From Alkalihalobacillus sp. BA299 (GTDB lineage: Bacteria > Bacillota > Bacilli > Bacillales > Bacillaceae_F): 64,000 bases of DNA. The position numbers were made by a program, and so were the translations under genes. Below the pieces are notes generated by a model, which was not told where the DNA came from, searched no databases, and saw only the letters and a program-made list of their open reading frames with translations. The stretch covers positions 1 to 64,000 of the forward strand of contig NZ_JAFLJM010000007.1 of NCBI RefSeq assembly GCF_017745675.1. The letters are read 5' to 3'. This document shows, piece by piece, positions 26,150 to 34,784 of the stretch (positions within the stretch are counted from its first letter, which is position 1; each line of letters starts with the position of its first letter).

Positions 26150-26331
26150 TTTTAAGAATAAGAAAGTTTAAATTTCGAGGATGTCTAGCGTAAGCACCCA
26201 GCGTCTAGCGAGACTTCCTTCACCTCCGTACGATAAGTCAACATCGCTTCACTAACGTTCATCGTGTTTCCTTTATCTCCTGCGGCCGAGACTAGTCCGT
26301 ACGCCGCTAAACGGGCGCTTGCGCTTTTCTT
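26150..26331. repeat. Palindromic repeat family A, single unit
   Basis: The unit at 26183-26331 follows the same AAGAATAAGAAA and TTTCGAGGATGTCTAG leader as the mosaic at 23107. It ends GGGCGCTTGCGCTTTTCTT. It has diverged from the other A units (for example GCGGCCGAGACTAGTCCG in the middle) while the hairpin arms are kept. Confidence 0.8.
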
Positions 26332-26629
26332 AATCTTACACCGTTATTTCTATAGCTTGGCCTCCATTAGCAGGGGTTATATATCTTACAAGTACTATAA
26401 ATAATTAAATAGTGTTTTGCTAAAACTATAAAAAAATGTATAATGTATTTTTTTATTTATATTCTACAACAATGTCCATAATTCCTCTAATGATATCTTC
26501 CTTGTTTATAGATTTCCCCTAAATTTTTAAATTTACACATATTTCTAGAAAATTTCTAAAGTTATCCAATCTAAAATAAATGAAAACATTAGAAAAAGAT
26601 GGACATACTAGGGTTGGAGGTGTCGTACA
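26332..26629. other. AT-rich gap before yqhR, no gene
   Basis: No coding frame or RNA motif is recognised. The only notable sequence is ATGGACATACTAGGGT (26599-26614), just before the yqhR ribosome-binding site and identical to 4854-4869. Confidence 0.5.
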
Positions 26630-27121
26630 ATGGATAATCAACAGACATTAGAACAAAGCAGAAAAGATGAACCAATGTCATATAATGCTAAAATAGCGAC
26701 GATTGGTATTTTCGGTGGATTACTGTGGAGTACTCTAGGTTATATTGCATTCTTTTTTAACTTTGCACGAATCGGTCCTGCTCTCGTATTAATGCCATGG
26801 GCGTTAGGAGATTGGAAAAACGGCTATATAGGACAAATTGTTGGAATTATCGTAATCGGACTGTTATCGGTACTTGTCGCGTTTATTTATAAGCTTTTAT
26901 TTGAAAGGTTTAACAGTCTATGGCCTGGTATATTGTATGGGATTGTCTTGTGGTTAATTGTGTTTTATTTATTAAACCCAATTTTCCCGGGATTAAAAAG
27001 TGTAGCGAATTTAGATTCCAACACTATAATAACTACAATATGTTTGTATGTGTTATATGGTGTCTTTATTGGCTATTCAATTTCCTATGAATATCAGGAG
27101 GTAAAAAGAGTTCAATCTTAA
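26630..27121 (+). CDS. yqhR: YqhR family membrane protein
   Basis: A 163-residue protein with four hydrophobic segments (starting near GGLLWSTLGYIAFFF, IGQIVGIIVIGLLSVLVAF, ILYGIVLWLIVFYLL and TICLYVLYGVFIGYS). It corresponds to YqhR in length, topology and position before aroQ. Function unknown. GGAGGTG precedes ATG 26630. Confidence 0.82.
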   Translation: MDNQQTLEQSRKDEPMSYNAKIATIGIFGGLLWSTLGYIAFFFNFARIGPALVLMPWALGDWKNGYIGQIVGIIVIGLLSVLVAFIYKLLFERFNSLWPGILYGIVLWLIVFYLLNPIFPGLKSVANLDSNTIITTICLYVLYGVFIGYSISYEYQEVKRVQS

Positions 27122-27216
27122 TTAGTTATCGGTTCATTAGCAAAAAAAGAAGGACCTATGGTAGAATAAACCAAATAGAACAATATATTAGTATTTTAAA
27201 AAGAGGAGAAAAATCA

Positions 27217-27654
27217 ATGAAATCAATTCTCGTCATTAATGGACCGAATATTAATCGACTTGGAAAGCGAGAACCAGAGATTTATGGCTATGAAACGTTA
27301 GCAGACTTAGAGAAAAAACTTGTTGAACATGGGAATAATCTAGGATGTGAAGTCCTTTGTAAACAATCAAATTACGAAGGTCAAATCATTGAGTGGATTC
27401 ACGAAGCTTCTGATAACGGAAATTCAGGTATTATCATTAATCCAGGGGCATTTACTCACTACAGTTATGCAATTAGAGATGCCATTGCTAGTGTTCTAAT
27501 ACCTGTCATTGAAGTACATATTTCTAATGTTCATGCAAGAGAAGAATTCCGACATACATCGGTCACAGCACCTGTTACAAAAGGACAGATTGTTGGTCTT
27601 GGCTTCACTGGATATGAACTTGCGATCCAAGCACTCATCAAAGGGGGAAAATAA
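27217..27654 (+). CDS. aroQ: Type II 3-dehydroquinate dehydratase
   Basis: Removes water from 3-dehydroquinate in the shikimate or quinate pathway; a small flavodoxin-like dodecamer. 145 residues. NGPNINRLGKREPEIYG carries the catalytic Tyr loop. QSNYEGQIIEWIHEA, NPGAFTHYSYAIRDAI, the catalytic histidine in EVHISNVHAREEFRH and SVTAPVTKGQIVGLG complete the signature. AGAGGAG precedes the ATG. yqhT starts on its stop codon boundary. Confidence 0.96.
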   Translation: MKSILVINGPNINRLGKREPEIYGYETLADLEKKLVEHGNNLGCEVLCKQSNYEGQIIEWIHEASDNGNSGIIINPGAFTHYSYAIRDAIASVLIPVIEVHISNVHAREEFRHTSVTAPVTKGQIVGLGFTGYELAIQALIKGGK

Positions 27655-28722
27655 GTGCAACGTTTACAAAGATTACGTGCAACATTTACTGAGCAAGGAA
27701 TTGATGGAATATTAGTTACTAGTACATACAACCGTCGTTATATAACGAATTTTACTGGTACTGCAGGTGTAGCATTAGTAACAGAGAAAGAAGCAAAGTT
27801 TATTACGGACTTCCGATACATTGAACAAGCACAAACACAAGCCACTGGCTTTGAAGTTGTTCAACATACGGGACCTATTTTTGATGAAGTAGCTAAACAA
27901 GCAAAGATGATGGGTATTGAACGTTTAGGTTTTGAAAGCGATCACACTACATATCAAACATTTGAAATTTATAAAAAGCAAATTGAAGGGAAGCTCGTAC
28001 CTATAAGTGGTGTTATCGAAAAGCTTCGATTAATTAAAGATGAAAGTGAAATTCAAATTATTACAACAGCTGCAGAAATTGCAGATGCAGCTTTTGATCA
28101 TATTACTAAATACATACGTCCTGGCCTAACGGAACTTGATGTAGCGAATGAACTTGAATTTTTTATGAGAAAACAAGGAGCCGCTTCATCTTCGTTTGAT
28201 ATCATTGTTGCTTCTGGAGTACGGTCTGCACTTCCACATGGTGTTGCTAGCCAAAAGGTGATTGAGAAGGGAGAGCTTGTGACTCTAGACTTTGGTGCGT
28301 ATTACCAAGGATATTGTTCTGATATTACTCGTACTTTAGCAGTTGGGCAAATTAGTGACGAACTCAGAAAAATTTATGATACGGTATTAGAAGCACAAAA
28401 AAGAGGGATGAATGGTATTAAACCAGGGATCACAGGAAAACAAGCAGATGCTTTAACACGTGATTATATAACGGAACAAGGGTATGGTGAATACTTTGGC
28501 CATTCGACAGGACATGGTTTAGGTATGGAGGTTCATGAAGGTCCATCATTATCAACGAAGTCTGATATAACGCTAGAGCCAGGGATGATCGTTACTGTGG
28601 AACCAGGAATTTATATCTCAGGTGTTGGTGGGACCCGAATAGAAGATGACACCTTAATCACAGAAGATGGAAATCGTTCTTTTACAAAATCGACTAAGGA
28701 ACTTCTATTTGTTGGCGAATAA
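27655..28722 (+). CDS. yqhT: M24 family aminopeptidase (Xaa-Pro type, YqhT)
   Basis: A 355-residue peptidase of the pita-bread fold, with an N-terminal creatinase-like domain to about residue 125. Metal ligands are visible: Asp in LDFGAYYQGYCSDITRT (two Asp), His in FGHSTGHGLGMEVHE, Glu in VEPGIYI and GGTRIEDD. It probably cleaves Xaa-Pro peptides. GTG at 27655 follows AAGGGGG; it is cotranscribed with aroQ and precedes efp. Confidence 0.92.
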   Translation: MQRLQRLRATFTEQGIDGILVTSTYNRRYITNFTGTAGVALVTEKEAKFITDFRYIEQAQTQATGFEVVQHTGPIFDEVAKQAKMMGIERLGFESDHTTYQTFEIYKKQIEGKLVPISGVIEKLRLIKDESEIQIITTAAEIADAAFDHITKYIRPGLTELDVANELEFFMRKQGAASSSFDIIVASGVRSALPHGVASQKVIEKGELVTLDFGAYYQGYCSDITRTLAVGQISDELRKIYDTVLEAQKRGMNGIKPGITGKQADALTRDYITEQGYGEYFGHSTGHGLGMEVHEGPSLSTKSDITLEPGMIVTVEPGIYISGVGGTRIEDDTLITEDGNRSFTKSTKELLFVGE

Positions 28723-28804
28723 ATTATGCCCCCTTTTTAGAATGTGTGGTATATTTTTATAGTGGACTTAAACAATTGATTGAATGAAGATGGAGGATTT
28801 AAAC

Positions 28805-29362
28805 ATGATTTCTGTAAATGATTTAAGAACTGGGTTAACGATTGAAGTAGACAATGGAATTTGGCAAGTACTTGAATTCCAGCATGTAAAGCCAGGGAAA
28901 GGCGCTGCCTTTGTTAGAACTAAACTTCGTAATATTCGTACTGGAGGAATTCAAGAAAAAACGTTCCGTGCTGGTGAAAAAGTTTCTAAAGCTCATATCG
29001 AGAATCGCAAAATGCAATATTTATATGCGAGTGGTGATACACATACATTCATGGATAACGAATCATATGAGCAAATTGAATTAACTTCAGCCCAAATTGA
29101 ACGTGAGCTTAAATTTTTAAAAGAAAATATGGAAGTTCATATTATGACGTATCAAGGAGAAATTTTAGGCGTTGAAGTTCCGAATACAGTACAATTGGAA
29201 GTTACAGAAACAGAGCCTGGAATTAAAGGTGATACTGCAAGTGGAGGGACAAAACCTGCTACTTTAGAAACTGGCTTAACTGTTCAAGTACCATTTTTTA
29301 TTAATCAAGGTGATGTTTTAATTATTGATACTAGAAATGGTGATTATGTTTCTCGTGCATAA
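28805..29362 (+). CDS. efp: Translation elongation factor P
   Basis: Relieves ribosome stalling at polyproline. 185 residues: an N-terminal KOW-like domain with the modifiable Lys in [15 protein letters not shown] at about residue 32, then two OB-folds ending in the [17 protein letters not shown] tail. ATG at 28805 has GGAGG upstream; the frame is open seven codons further up. A terminator follows immediately. Confidence 0.97.
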   Translation: MISVNDLRTGLTIEVDNGIWQVLEFQHVKPGKGAAFVRTKLRNIRTGGIQEKTFRAGEKVSKAHIENRKMQYLYASGDTHTFMDNESYEQIELTSAQIERELKFLKENMEVHIMTYQGEILGVEVPNTVQLEVTETEPGIKGDTASGGTKPATLETGLTVQVPFFINQGDVLIIDTRNGDYVSRA

Positions 29363-29372
29363 TTACGATAGA

Positions 29373-29405
29373 CAGCCCGATGCAATAGCATTGGGTTGTT
29401 TTTTT
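29373..29405 (+). terminator. Terminator of efp
   Basis: CAGCCCGATGC (29373-29383) pairs with GCATTGGGTTG (29388-29398), followed by seven T's. A MITE copy starts 15 bases later. Confidence 0.88.
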
Positions 29406-29419
29406 ATGTTAAAAATAAA

Positions 29420-29604
29420 GGCTCTTTTCTCAAAGATTGTTGCTTTTAGCTTTTGGACCGTAAGCCAAGCGAATGCTTGGCTCCTCACGCATAGCGTGAA
29501 GGTTTTGAAAATAAAATAGCCGATCAGACAAATGAATTTGTCTTGAAAAGGCTATTTTATTTTCAAAAAACGGTCCAAAAGCAACAAAGTTTACGAAAAC
29601 AGCC
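29420..29604. mobile_element. MITE-like element, copy 2
   Basis: 185 bp in the same orientation as copy 1, with about four differences. It is flanked by perfect 8-bp duplications AAAATAAA (29412-29419 and 29605-29612). It sits just beyond the efp terminator. A small AACCCCTT/AAGGGGTT hairpin follows at 29614. Confidence 0.9.
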
Positions 29605-29742
29605 AAAATAAAAAACCCCTTAATCTATGGAAAGGGGTTAATACATAATAGGAGTTGAAATAAAAAAGGAACTTCTATATTACAAAGAATAGAATATTAG
29701 TAAGTAAGCGTTTTTGCAAATAAATATGGGTGGTGAGCAAAA

Positions 29743-30156
29743 ATGGATAGGCTGAAACGTTACAGGTTAAATGATCAAATTGTTATTAAAGCTTACGACT
29801 TTTCTGAAGATGTGATTTGTGTAGAAGTCACTTATGATGGAAAGCCATTAGGCGCTTTTTGTTCTGATCGAACGGTTTTCGAGGATTTAGAGGAAGATGA
29901 AATTATACAACTTTCAGAGCAGCATGTTAAAAGATACCATTCTGATCAGCTCGCTACATCTAGTAAAAGAAAAACAATTAATGGTGTTGAAGTGGAATAT
30001 TATGCTCACTCTGATGACATGATGTGTGTGTCAATGTATAGAAAAGGAAAACCAATTGGCTCGTTTTGTGCTGATCGAATATCGTTTGAAGAATGGATGG
30101 AAGATGAAGAATTATTAGAAAGAATTATTTCCAGGCAAAGTCAGCAAAGCATGTAA
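29743..30156 (+). CDS. Hypothetical protein with internal duplication
   Basis: 137 residues of unknown function. Two halves are repeats of each other: about residues 20-55 (CVEVTYDGKPLGAFCSDRTVFEDL) and 84-125 (CVSMYRKGKPIGSFCADRISFEEW). Each contains a (L/I)G(A/S)FC(S/A)DR motif with a conserved Cys, and each ends in an acidic stretch. No membrane segment is present. The repeated Cys and Asp-Arg could bind a ligand or metal, but nothing proves it. GGTGGTG precedes the ATG. It stands alone between the MITE and a palindromic repeat. Confidence 0.7.
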   Translation: MDRLKRYRLNDQIVIKAYDFSEDVICVEVTYDGKPLGAFCSDRTVFEDLEEDEIIQLSEQHVKRYHSDQLATSSKRKTINGVEVEYYAHSDDMMCVSMYRKGKPIGSFCADRISFEEWMEDEELLERIISRQSQQSM

Positions 30157-30204
30157 GTTGTTAAGGAGAGGTTGACACGGGATGTGTTCAGCTTCTTTTT
30201 TTTT

Positions 30205-30358
30205 AAAAAGAAGGGAGTATAAAATTTCGAAGATGTCTAGCTGCAGGTGTCATCGGCTCGAGGTCGCTTCGGTCCATCAAACGTGTCTAAAAGTCAAGAC
30301 ACTAATTGCTGGCCCTCCAGCGCTTGTCGCCGATAAGCAGACACCTTCCGCTTTTCTT
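30205..30358. repeat. Palindromic repeat family B, single unit
   Basis: The unit at 30235-30358 is nearly identical to 23129-23252. It has the TTTCGAAGATGTCTAGCTG leader and CCGCTTTTCTT end. Long hairpin: GGTGTC/GACACC and ATCGGC/GCCGAT arms. Confidence 0.85.
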
Positions 30359-30442
30359 AATTTTCATATAAACAAGCTGTTCTGAACTTCTCTAACCTAT
30401 CATAAGGTTGTACAAAGGAAGTTTAGCTTAGAGGTGAATGAA

Positions 30443-30724
30443 ATGAAAGGTTTTTTTTCAGGATTTGAAACAGCATTGTTAGGAATGGTTTTTTTACGAG
30501 TTATTTCAGGGTTAATAGAGCTTTCTGCTGCTGGTCTTATGTTGAAATTCAACAGTATTGAAAAGGCTGTCGCAGTTAATGCCATTTTAGCAATTGTAGG
30601 GCCGCTCGTCTTAATAACAACGATGACTATAGGACTCATTGGGTTAGCAGATAAACTATCTGTGAGTAAGCTTATTCTTATTGGATTAGGAGTAATGTTA
30701 ATTCTAATTGGTATTAAAAGATAA
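30443..30724 (+). CDS. yqhV: DUF2619 membrane protein (YqhV)
   Basis: 93 residues with three hydrophobic segments, the last ending ILIGLGVMLILIGIKR. It matches YqhV in size and in its fixed position just before spoIIIAA. ATG at 30443 has AGAGGTG seven bases upstream. Function unknown. Confidence 0.8.
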   Translation: MKGFFSGFETALLGMVFLRVISGLIELSAAGLMLKFNSIEKAVAVNAILAIVGPLVLITTMTIGLIGLADKLSVSKLILIGLGVMLILIGIKR

Positions 30725-30753
30725 GGAATAAACAACTAGTTTAAGCATACATT
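30725..30753 (+). promoter_or_regulatory. Sigma-E-type promoter of the spoIIIA operon
   Basis: The -10 element CATACATT (30746-30753) matches the sigma-E consensus exactly. GGAATAAA (30725-30732) is 13 bp upstream in the -35 position. The spoIIIA operon is a known mother-cell sigma-E target. Confidence 0.65.
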
Positions 30754-30831
30754 TGGTTGAGACTAGCTTTTAAAGAAAGTTCAAAAAATCCCGGCAACAC
30801 CACTTTTAATGAGGATGAAGGAGAGAGAAAT

Positions 30832-31761
30832 ATGAAAGAAGTTCTTGATGTTTTACCAGAACCGATTACTCAACTTATTACTCAATGTCCAGACTCATTA
30901 AAAAAAGATATCGAAGAAATTCGCATTCGTGTAAACCGACCGTTAGAAGTGATCGCAAATGGAAGACCATATTATCCAGAGTTTCGAAACCAAGTATATA
31001 AAATACGACCAGAAGATGGTCAACACTTATTAAATCAATTGAGCCAATATTCGTTATATGCCTTTGAAGAAGAGCTAAAGCGCGGGTTTATAACCATTCG
31101 TGGAGGCCATCGAGTTGGTTTAGCGGGAAAAGTTATTATTGAAGCGGGCCAGGTGAAAGCACTAAGAGATATTAGTTCTTACAATATTAGAATTGCTCGT
31201 CAAAAGATAGGTGTTGCAAATAAAATCGTACCACACATATATCAAAAGGGGTGGCAAAATACGTTAATAGTAGGTGCACCTCAGACAGGGAAAACGACAT
31301 TACTAAGAGATATTGCTCGAATTATCAGTAGTGGAGTACCAGAATTAAATATTCCTCCTAGTAAAGTTGGAGTTGTCGATGAACGATCTGAAATCGCTGC
31401 AAGCGTTCGAGGGGTACCACAACACGATTTAGGTCATCGAATTGATGTCCTCGATGGGTGTCCAAAAGCGGAAGGGATGATGATGATGATTCGTTCGATG
31501 AGTCCTGATGTGTTAATCGTAGATGAAATTGGTAGACAAGAAGATGCAGTAGCGATCATGGAAGCGATTCATGCTGGTGTAAAAATCGTTACAACTGTTC
31601 ACGGTTTCGATATGGAAGAATTAGATCAAAGACCAACGATTTCAAAGTTAATGAAAGCCAATGTATTTAATCGATGTATTGAACTAACGAGAAGGAATTC
31701 GGCGGGCTCGATCAGGCGAATTCGTAATCAGCTTCGGAAAGATGTGGTGAACGTTATTTGA
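30832..31761 (+). CDS. spoIIIAA: Stage III sporulation ATPase SpoIIIAA
   Basis: Cytosolic ATPase that powers the SpoIIIA-SpoIIQ channel between mother cell and forespore. 309 residues. N-terminal RecA-like domain with Walker A GAPQTGKTTLLRD at about residue 145, VVDERSEIAAS, and Walker B VLIVDEIGRQEDA. Related to type II/IV secretion ATPases. ATG at 30832 has AGGAGAGA upstream; the longer open frame has no such signal. Confidence 0.96.
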   Translation: MKEVLDVLPEPITQLITQCPDSLKKDIEEIRIRVNRPLEVIANGRPYYPEFRNQVYKIRPEDGQHLLNQLSQYSLYAFEEELKRGFITIRGGHRVGLAGKVIIEAGQVKALRDISSYNIRIARQKIGVANKIVPHIYQKGWQNTLIVGAPQTGKTTLLRDIARIISSGVPELNIPPSKVGVVDERSEIAASVRGVPQHDLGHRIDVLDGCPKAEGMMMMIRSMSPDVLIVDEIGRQEDAVAIMEAIHAGVKIVTTVHGFDMEELDQRPTISKLMKANVFNRCIELTRRNSAGSIRRIRNQLRKDVVNVI

Positions 31762-32270
31762 AGCTTATAGGTGCAATGATTATTTTAATGGCTACGACTT
31801 GGGTTGGATTTGAAATTTCAAGAAGGTTGAGTGAACGTCCCCGCCAGTTAAGACAATTAAAAATTGCACTTCAATCTTTGGAAGCTGAAATTATGTATGG
31901 GATGACCCCATTAGCTGAAGCCTGTTATAACTTAGCAAAACAAATGCCAAAGCCTGTGTCTTACTTCTTTTCTCGTTTTGCTCAGCGCTTGCGAAATCAG
32001 GAAGAGAGTGTCCCGGTGGCTTGGGAGGAAAGTTTAAAAGAAACATGGCAGCTTACGGCTTTATGTGATGCTGAATATGAAATTATGCAACAATTTGGTT
32101 CGACACTTGGTCAACATGATCGTACGAACCAACAAAAACATATTTTACTTACAATCAATCATCTTGAACGTGAAGAAAGTGAAGCTAGAGATCGCCAAAA
32201 TCGATATGAAAAAATGATTAAAAGCCTTGGCTTCTTAACAGGATTACTCATTATTATCTTAATGTTATAG
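31758..32270 (+). CDS. spoIIIAB: SpoIIIAB
   Basis: 170 residues with an N-terminal hydrophobic helix, a cytosolic helical domain containing RPRQLRQLKIALQSLEAEI, and a C-terminal membrane helix (LGFLTGLLIIILML). It resembles GspF-like platform proteins. The TTG start overlaps the spoIIIAA stop by four bases, implying coupling. Confidence 0.92.
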   Translation: MKLIGAMIILMATTWVGFEISRRLSERPRQLRQLKIALQSLEAEIMYGMTPLAEACYNLAKQMPKPVSYFFSRFAQRLRNQEESVPVAWEESLKETWQLTALCDAEYEIMQQFGSTLGQHDRTNQQKHILLTINHLEREESEARDRQNRYEKMIKSLGFLTGLLIIILML

Positions 32271-32313
32271 ATTCGCTTTGGCTGTATTTTAAGGGATAAG
32301 GGAGGGTTTAACG

Positions 32314-32520
32314 GTGGCATATGATGTAAATATGATATTTCAAATCGCAGGAATTGGAATTGTTGTTGCCATGATCCATACCGTATTAAAACAAATGGGA
32401 AAAGAGGATTGGGCGCATTGGGTAACCCTCATCGGATTTGTTGTTGTACTATATATGGTTGCTTCAATCGTAGATGATTTATTTCAAAAAATTAAAGGTG
32501 TCTTTTTATTTCAAGGGTAG
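32314..32520 (+). CDS. spoIIIAC: SpoIIIAC
   Basis: 68-residue membrane protein with two helices (IFQIAGIGIVVAMIHTVL and VTLIGFVVVLYMVASIV) and a KQMGKEDWAHW link. GTG at 32314 with GGGAGGG upstream. Confidence 0.92.
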   Translation: MAYDVNMIFQIAGIGIVVAMIHTVLKQMGKEDWAHWVTLIGFVVVLYMVASIVDDLFQKIKGVFLFQG

Positions 32521-32527
32521 GGGGGTG

Positions 32528-32923
32528 ATGACCATTGAAATCATTCAAATTGTAGGTTTAGGGCTCATCACCGTCTTCCTTGCTCTCGTTGTAAAAGAAC
32601 AAAAGCCAATCTTTGCTTTTCTTTTAACGGTCTTTGTCGGCATTCTTATTTTCTTATTTGTCATAGATGAAATTGTAAAAGTGATTTCAATGCTTGAGAA
32701 TATTGCTAAAAATGCCAATATTAATATGGTTTATTTGCAGACGATCTTAAAAATTATTGGGATCGCTTATATCGCTGAATTTGGCGCACAAATCGCTAAA
32801 GATGCTGGACAAGCAGCGATCGCTTCGAAAATTGAGCTTGCAGGAAAAATATTAATTCTTGTAATGGCTATACCGATTCTTACGTCGATTATTGAAATGA
32901 TTATTTCATTAATTCCAGGATAA
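32528..32923 (+). CDS. spoIIIAD: SpoIIIAD
   Basis: 131-residue polytopic membrane protein homologous to SpoIIIAC in its first part, with helices at about 5-20, 30-50, 68-90 and 100-131. ATG at 32528 has AGGGGGGTG directly upstream. Confidence 0.92.
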   Translation: MTIEIIQIVGLGLITVFLALVVKEQKPIFAFLLTVFVGILIFLFVIDEIVKVISMLENIAKNANINMVYLQTILKIIGIAYIAEFGAQIAKDAGQAAIASKIELAGKILILVMAIPILTSIIEMIISLIPG

Positions 32924-32968
32924 ATAGATTGTACAAGCATCTCCTATCAAAAATGAGGAGGTGAAGAG

Positions 32969-34138
32969 ATGCGCTTTTTAATCGCTTGTTTTTTTGCTTT
33001 TCTATTATTCTCCCCAATTCAAGTCTTTGCGGAAACTGAACCGATTGAAGACCAAACGTTTGTAGAGGATCAATTAGAAAAGTTAGGAGTCGATGAAGTT
33101 AGGGAATATTGGAACAAGATAGCGACCGAATATGGAGGCTTTCTACCAGAAAGTCAAAAAGGAAGCTTTATGGAATTTGTCAAAGGTGAAAAAGAGTTTT
33201 CAATTAAAGAATGGTTTACTGGACTTATTAAATTTTTTCTACATGAATTATTAGTCAATGGAAAACTACTCGGCTCACTTATTCTACTTACGATTTTTGC
33301 AATGGTTCTGCAGTCGTTACAAAATGCCTTTGAGCAACATACGATTAGTAAGGTTGCCTATGCAATCACATACATGGTGTTAATTGTTATTGCTTTAAAC
33401 AGCTTTCATATTGCGATTACTTACGCAACAGATGCAATCAGTAATATGATACACTTTATGATTGCTTTATTGCCGCTATTATTAGCACTTATGGCAGCTG
33501 TTGGAAGTGTGACTTCAGTAGCGTTATTCCACCCATTAATTGTCTTCTTAGTAAATACGAGTGGATTACTTATTCAGCATATTGTGATGCCCCTATTATT
33601 TCTATCGGCGATATTGAGTATTGTAAGTACACTAAGTGATCATTATAAAGTAACTAAGTTAGCAAACTTTCTTCGTAATTTTAGTATTGGAATCTTAGGA
33701 GTGTTTTTAACTGTATTTTTAGGGGTCATTTCTGTGCAAGGTGCAACTTCTGCTGTAACGGATGGAATTACCGTAAGAACCGCAAAGTTTATAGCCGGGA
33801 ATTTTGTTCCTGTCGTTGGAAGAATGTTTACTGATGCAGCAGATACAGTGATGGGTGCAAGTGTGCTATTAAAAAATACAGTTGGACTAGCTGGATTAAC
33901 AATACTCTTGTTACTTTGTGCCTTTCCGGCGCTTAAGGTTCTATCACTGGCAATCATCTACACGGTAGCAGCAGCTGTACTTCAACCACTCGGCGGTGGT
34001 CCAATTATTGATTGTTTATCGATTATTGGAAAGTCCGTCATCTTCATTTTTGCTGCGCTCGCTACAGTATGTCTCATGTTCTTTTTAGCTTTAACAATCA
34101 TAATTGCTGCAGGAAATGTCTCATTAATGATGCGGTGA
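32969..34138 (+). CDS. spoIIIAE: SpoIIIAE
   Basis: 389-residue integral membrane protein of the mother-cell channel. It has a signal peptide (MRFLIACFFAFLLFSPIQVFA), an extracytoplasmic region of about 60 residues, then seven or more hydrophobic helices in permease-like arrangement (for example LLPLLLALMAAVGSVTSVAL). GAGGAGGTG precedes the ATG. Confidence 0.94.
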   Translation: MRFLIACFFAFLLFSPIQVFAETEPIEDQTFVEDQLEKLGVDEVREYWNKIATEYGGFLPESQKGSFMEFVKGEKEFSIKEWFTGLIKFFLHELLVNGKLLGSLILLTIFAMVLQSLQNAFEQHTISKVAYAITYMVLIVIALNSFHIAITYATDAISNMIHFMIALLPLLLALMAAVGSVTSVALFHPLIVFLVNTSGLLIQHIVMPLLFLSAILSIVSTLSDHYKVTKLANFLRNFSIGILGVFLTVFLGVISVQGATSAVTDGITVRTAKFIAGNFVPVVGRMFTDAADTVMGASVLLKNTVGLAGLTILLLLCAFPALKVLSLAIIYTVAAAVLQPLGGGPIIDCLSIIGKSVIFIFAALATVCLMFFLALTIIIAAGNVSLMMR

Positions 34139-34153
34139 GGAGTGAAATAGAAA

Positions 34154-34783
34154 ATGAGTTTTTTAACAGAGTGGCTAACGAACATCATAATTTTTATATT
34201 ATTAGCTACGATCTTAGAGCTCCTATTGCCGAACTCCAATATGCAACGCTATGTCAAAATGGTTGTTGGGTTACTATTACTTGTAATTATTTTAAATCCG
34301 TTACTTTCTATTTTTTCCAAAGATATCAATGATATTTTGCCAAATTTTTCATCGAATGAACGTATATCAGAAAAATCTTTAGAAAATTCAATAGAAAGAA
34401 AGAAAATAGAAATAGAAAGAGGACAACGTGCATATATTTCAGAACAGATGGCTGTCCAATTGAAGAGAAAAGTAGAAGAGGAGTTGGTAGTAAGATTTGA
34501 TGTAGAAATTGACGGTGTTTTTATTACTCTCGATGAATTTGCCTTTGAACATGCTGAGGATGCGATTGTCAAAGTGATAGTCCATCTTAAGGAAGTAGCA
34601 GACAAGGAAGAGAAAGGCGATCTCGTTCAAGCCGTGCAAGTTGTGAACATCGATACACGAAACGAATTACCTCCTCGAGAAGACATGGTAATAAATGTCG
34701 CACCAATTCAATCATTTTTAGCAGATGAATGGCAGATTCCTAAAGATAAAATTTCTTTAGCCTGGGAAGGAGGGGAGCAGTGA
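34154..34783 (+). CDS. spoIIIAF: SpoIIIAF
   Basis: 209 residues with two N-terminal membrane helices (IIIFILLATILELLLP and VVGLLLLVIILNPLL), then a soluble domain in the intermembrane space. GAGGAGTG upstream. Followed one base later by spoIIIAG. Confidence 0.92.
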   Translation: MSFLTEWLTNIIIFILLATILELLLPNSNMQRYVKMVVGLLLLVIILNPLLSIFSKDINDILPNFSSNERISEKSLENSIERKKIEIERGQRAYISEQMAVQLKRKVEEELVVRFDVEIDGVFITLDEFAFEHAEDAIVKVIVHLKEVADKEEKGDLVQAVQVVNIDTRNELPPREDMVINVAPIQSFLADEWQIPKDKISLAWEGGEQ

Positions 34784-34784
34784 T

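Noticed and set aside
29614..29638. AACCCCTT/AAGGGGTT hairpin as a gene terminator
   Set aside because: T-run exists only on the minus strand and no minus-strand gene ends here; left unassigned.
30757..30831. Longer start for SpoIIIAA
   Set aside because: The first 25 codons lack a ribosome-binding site and overlap the sigma-E promoter's start region; ATG 30832 has a strong site.
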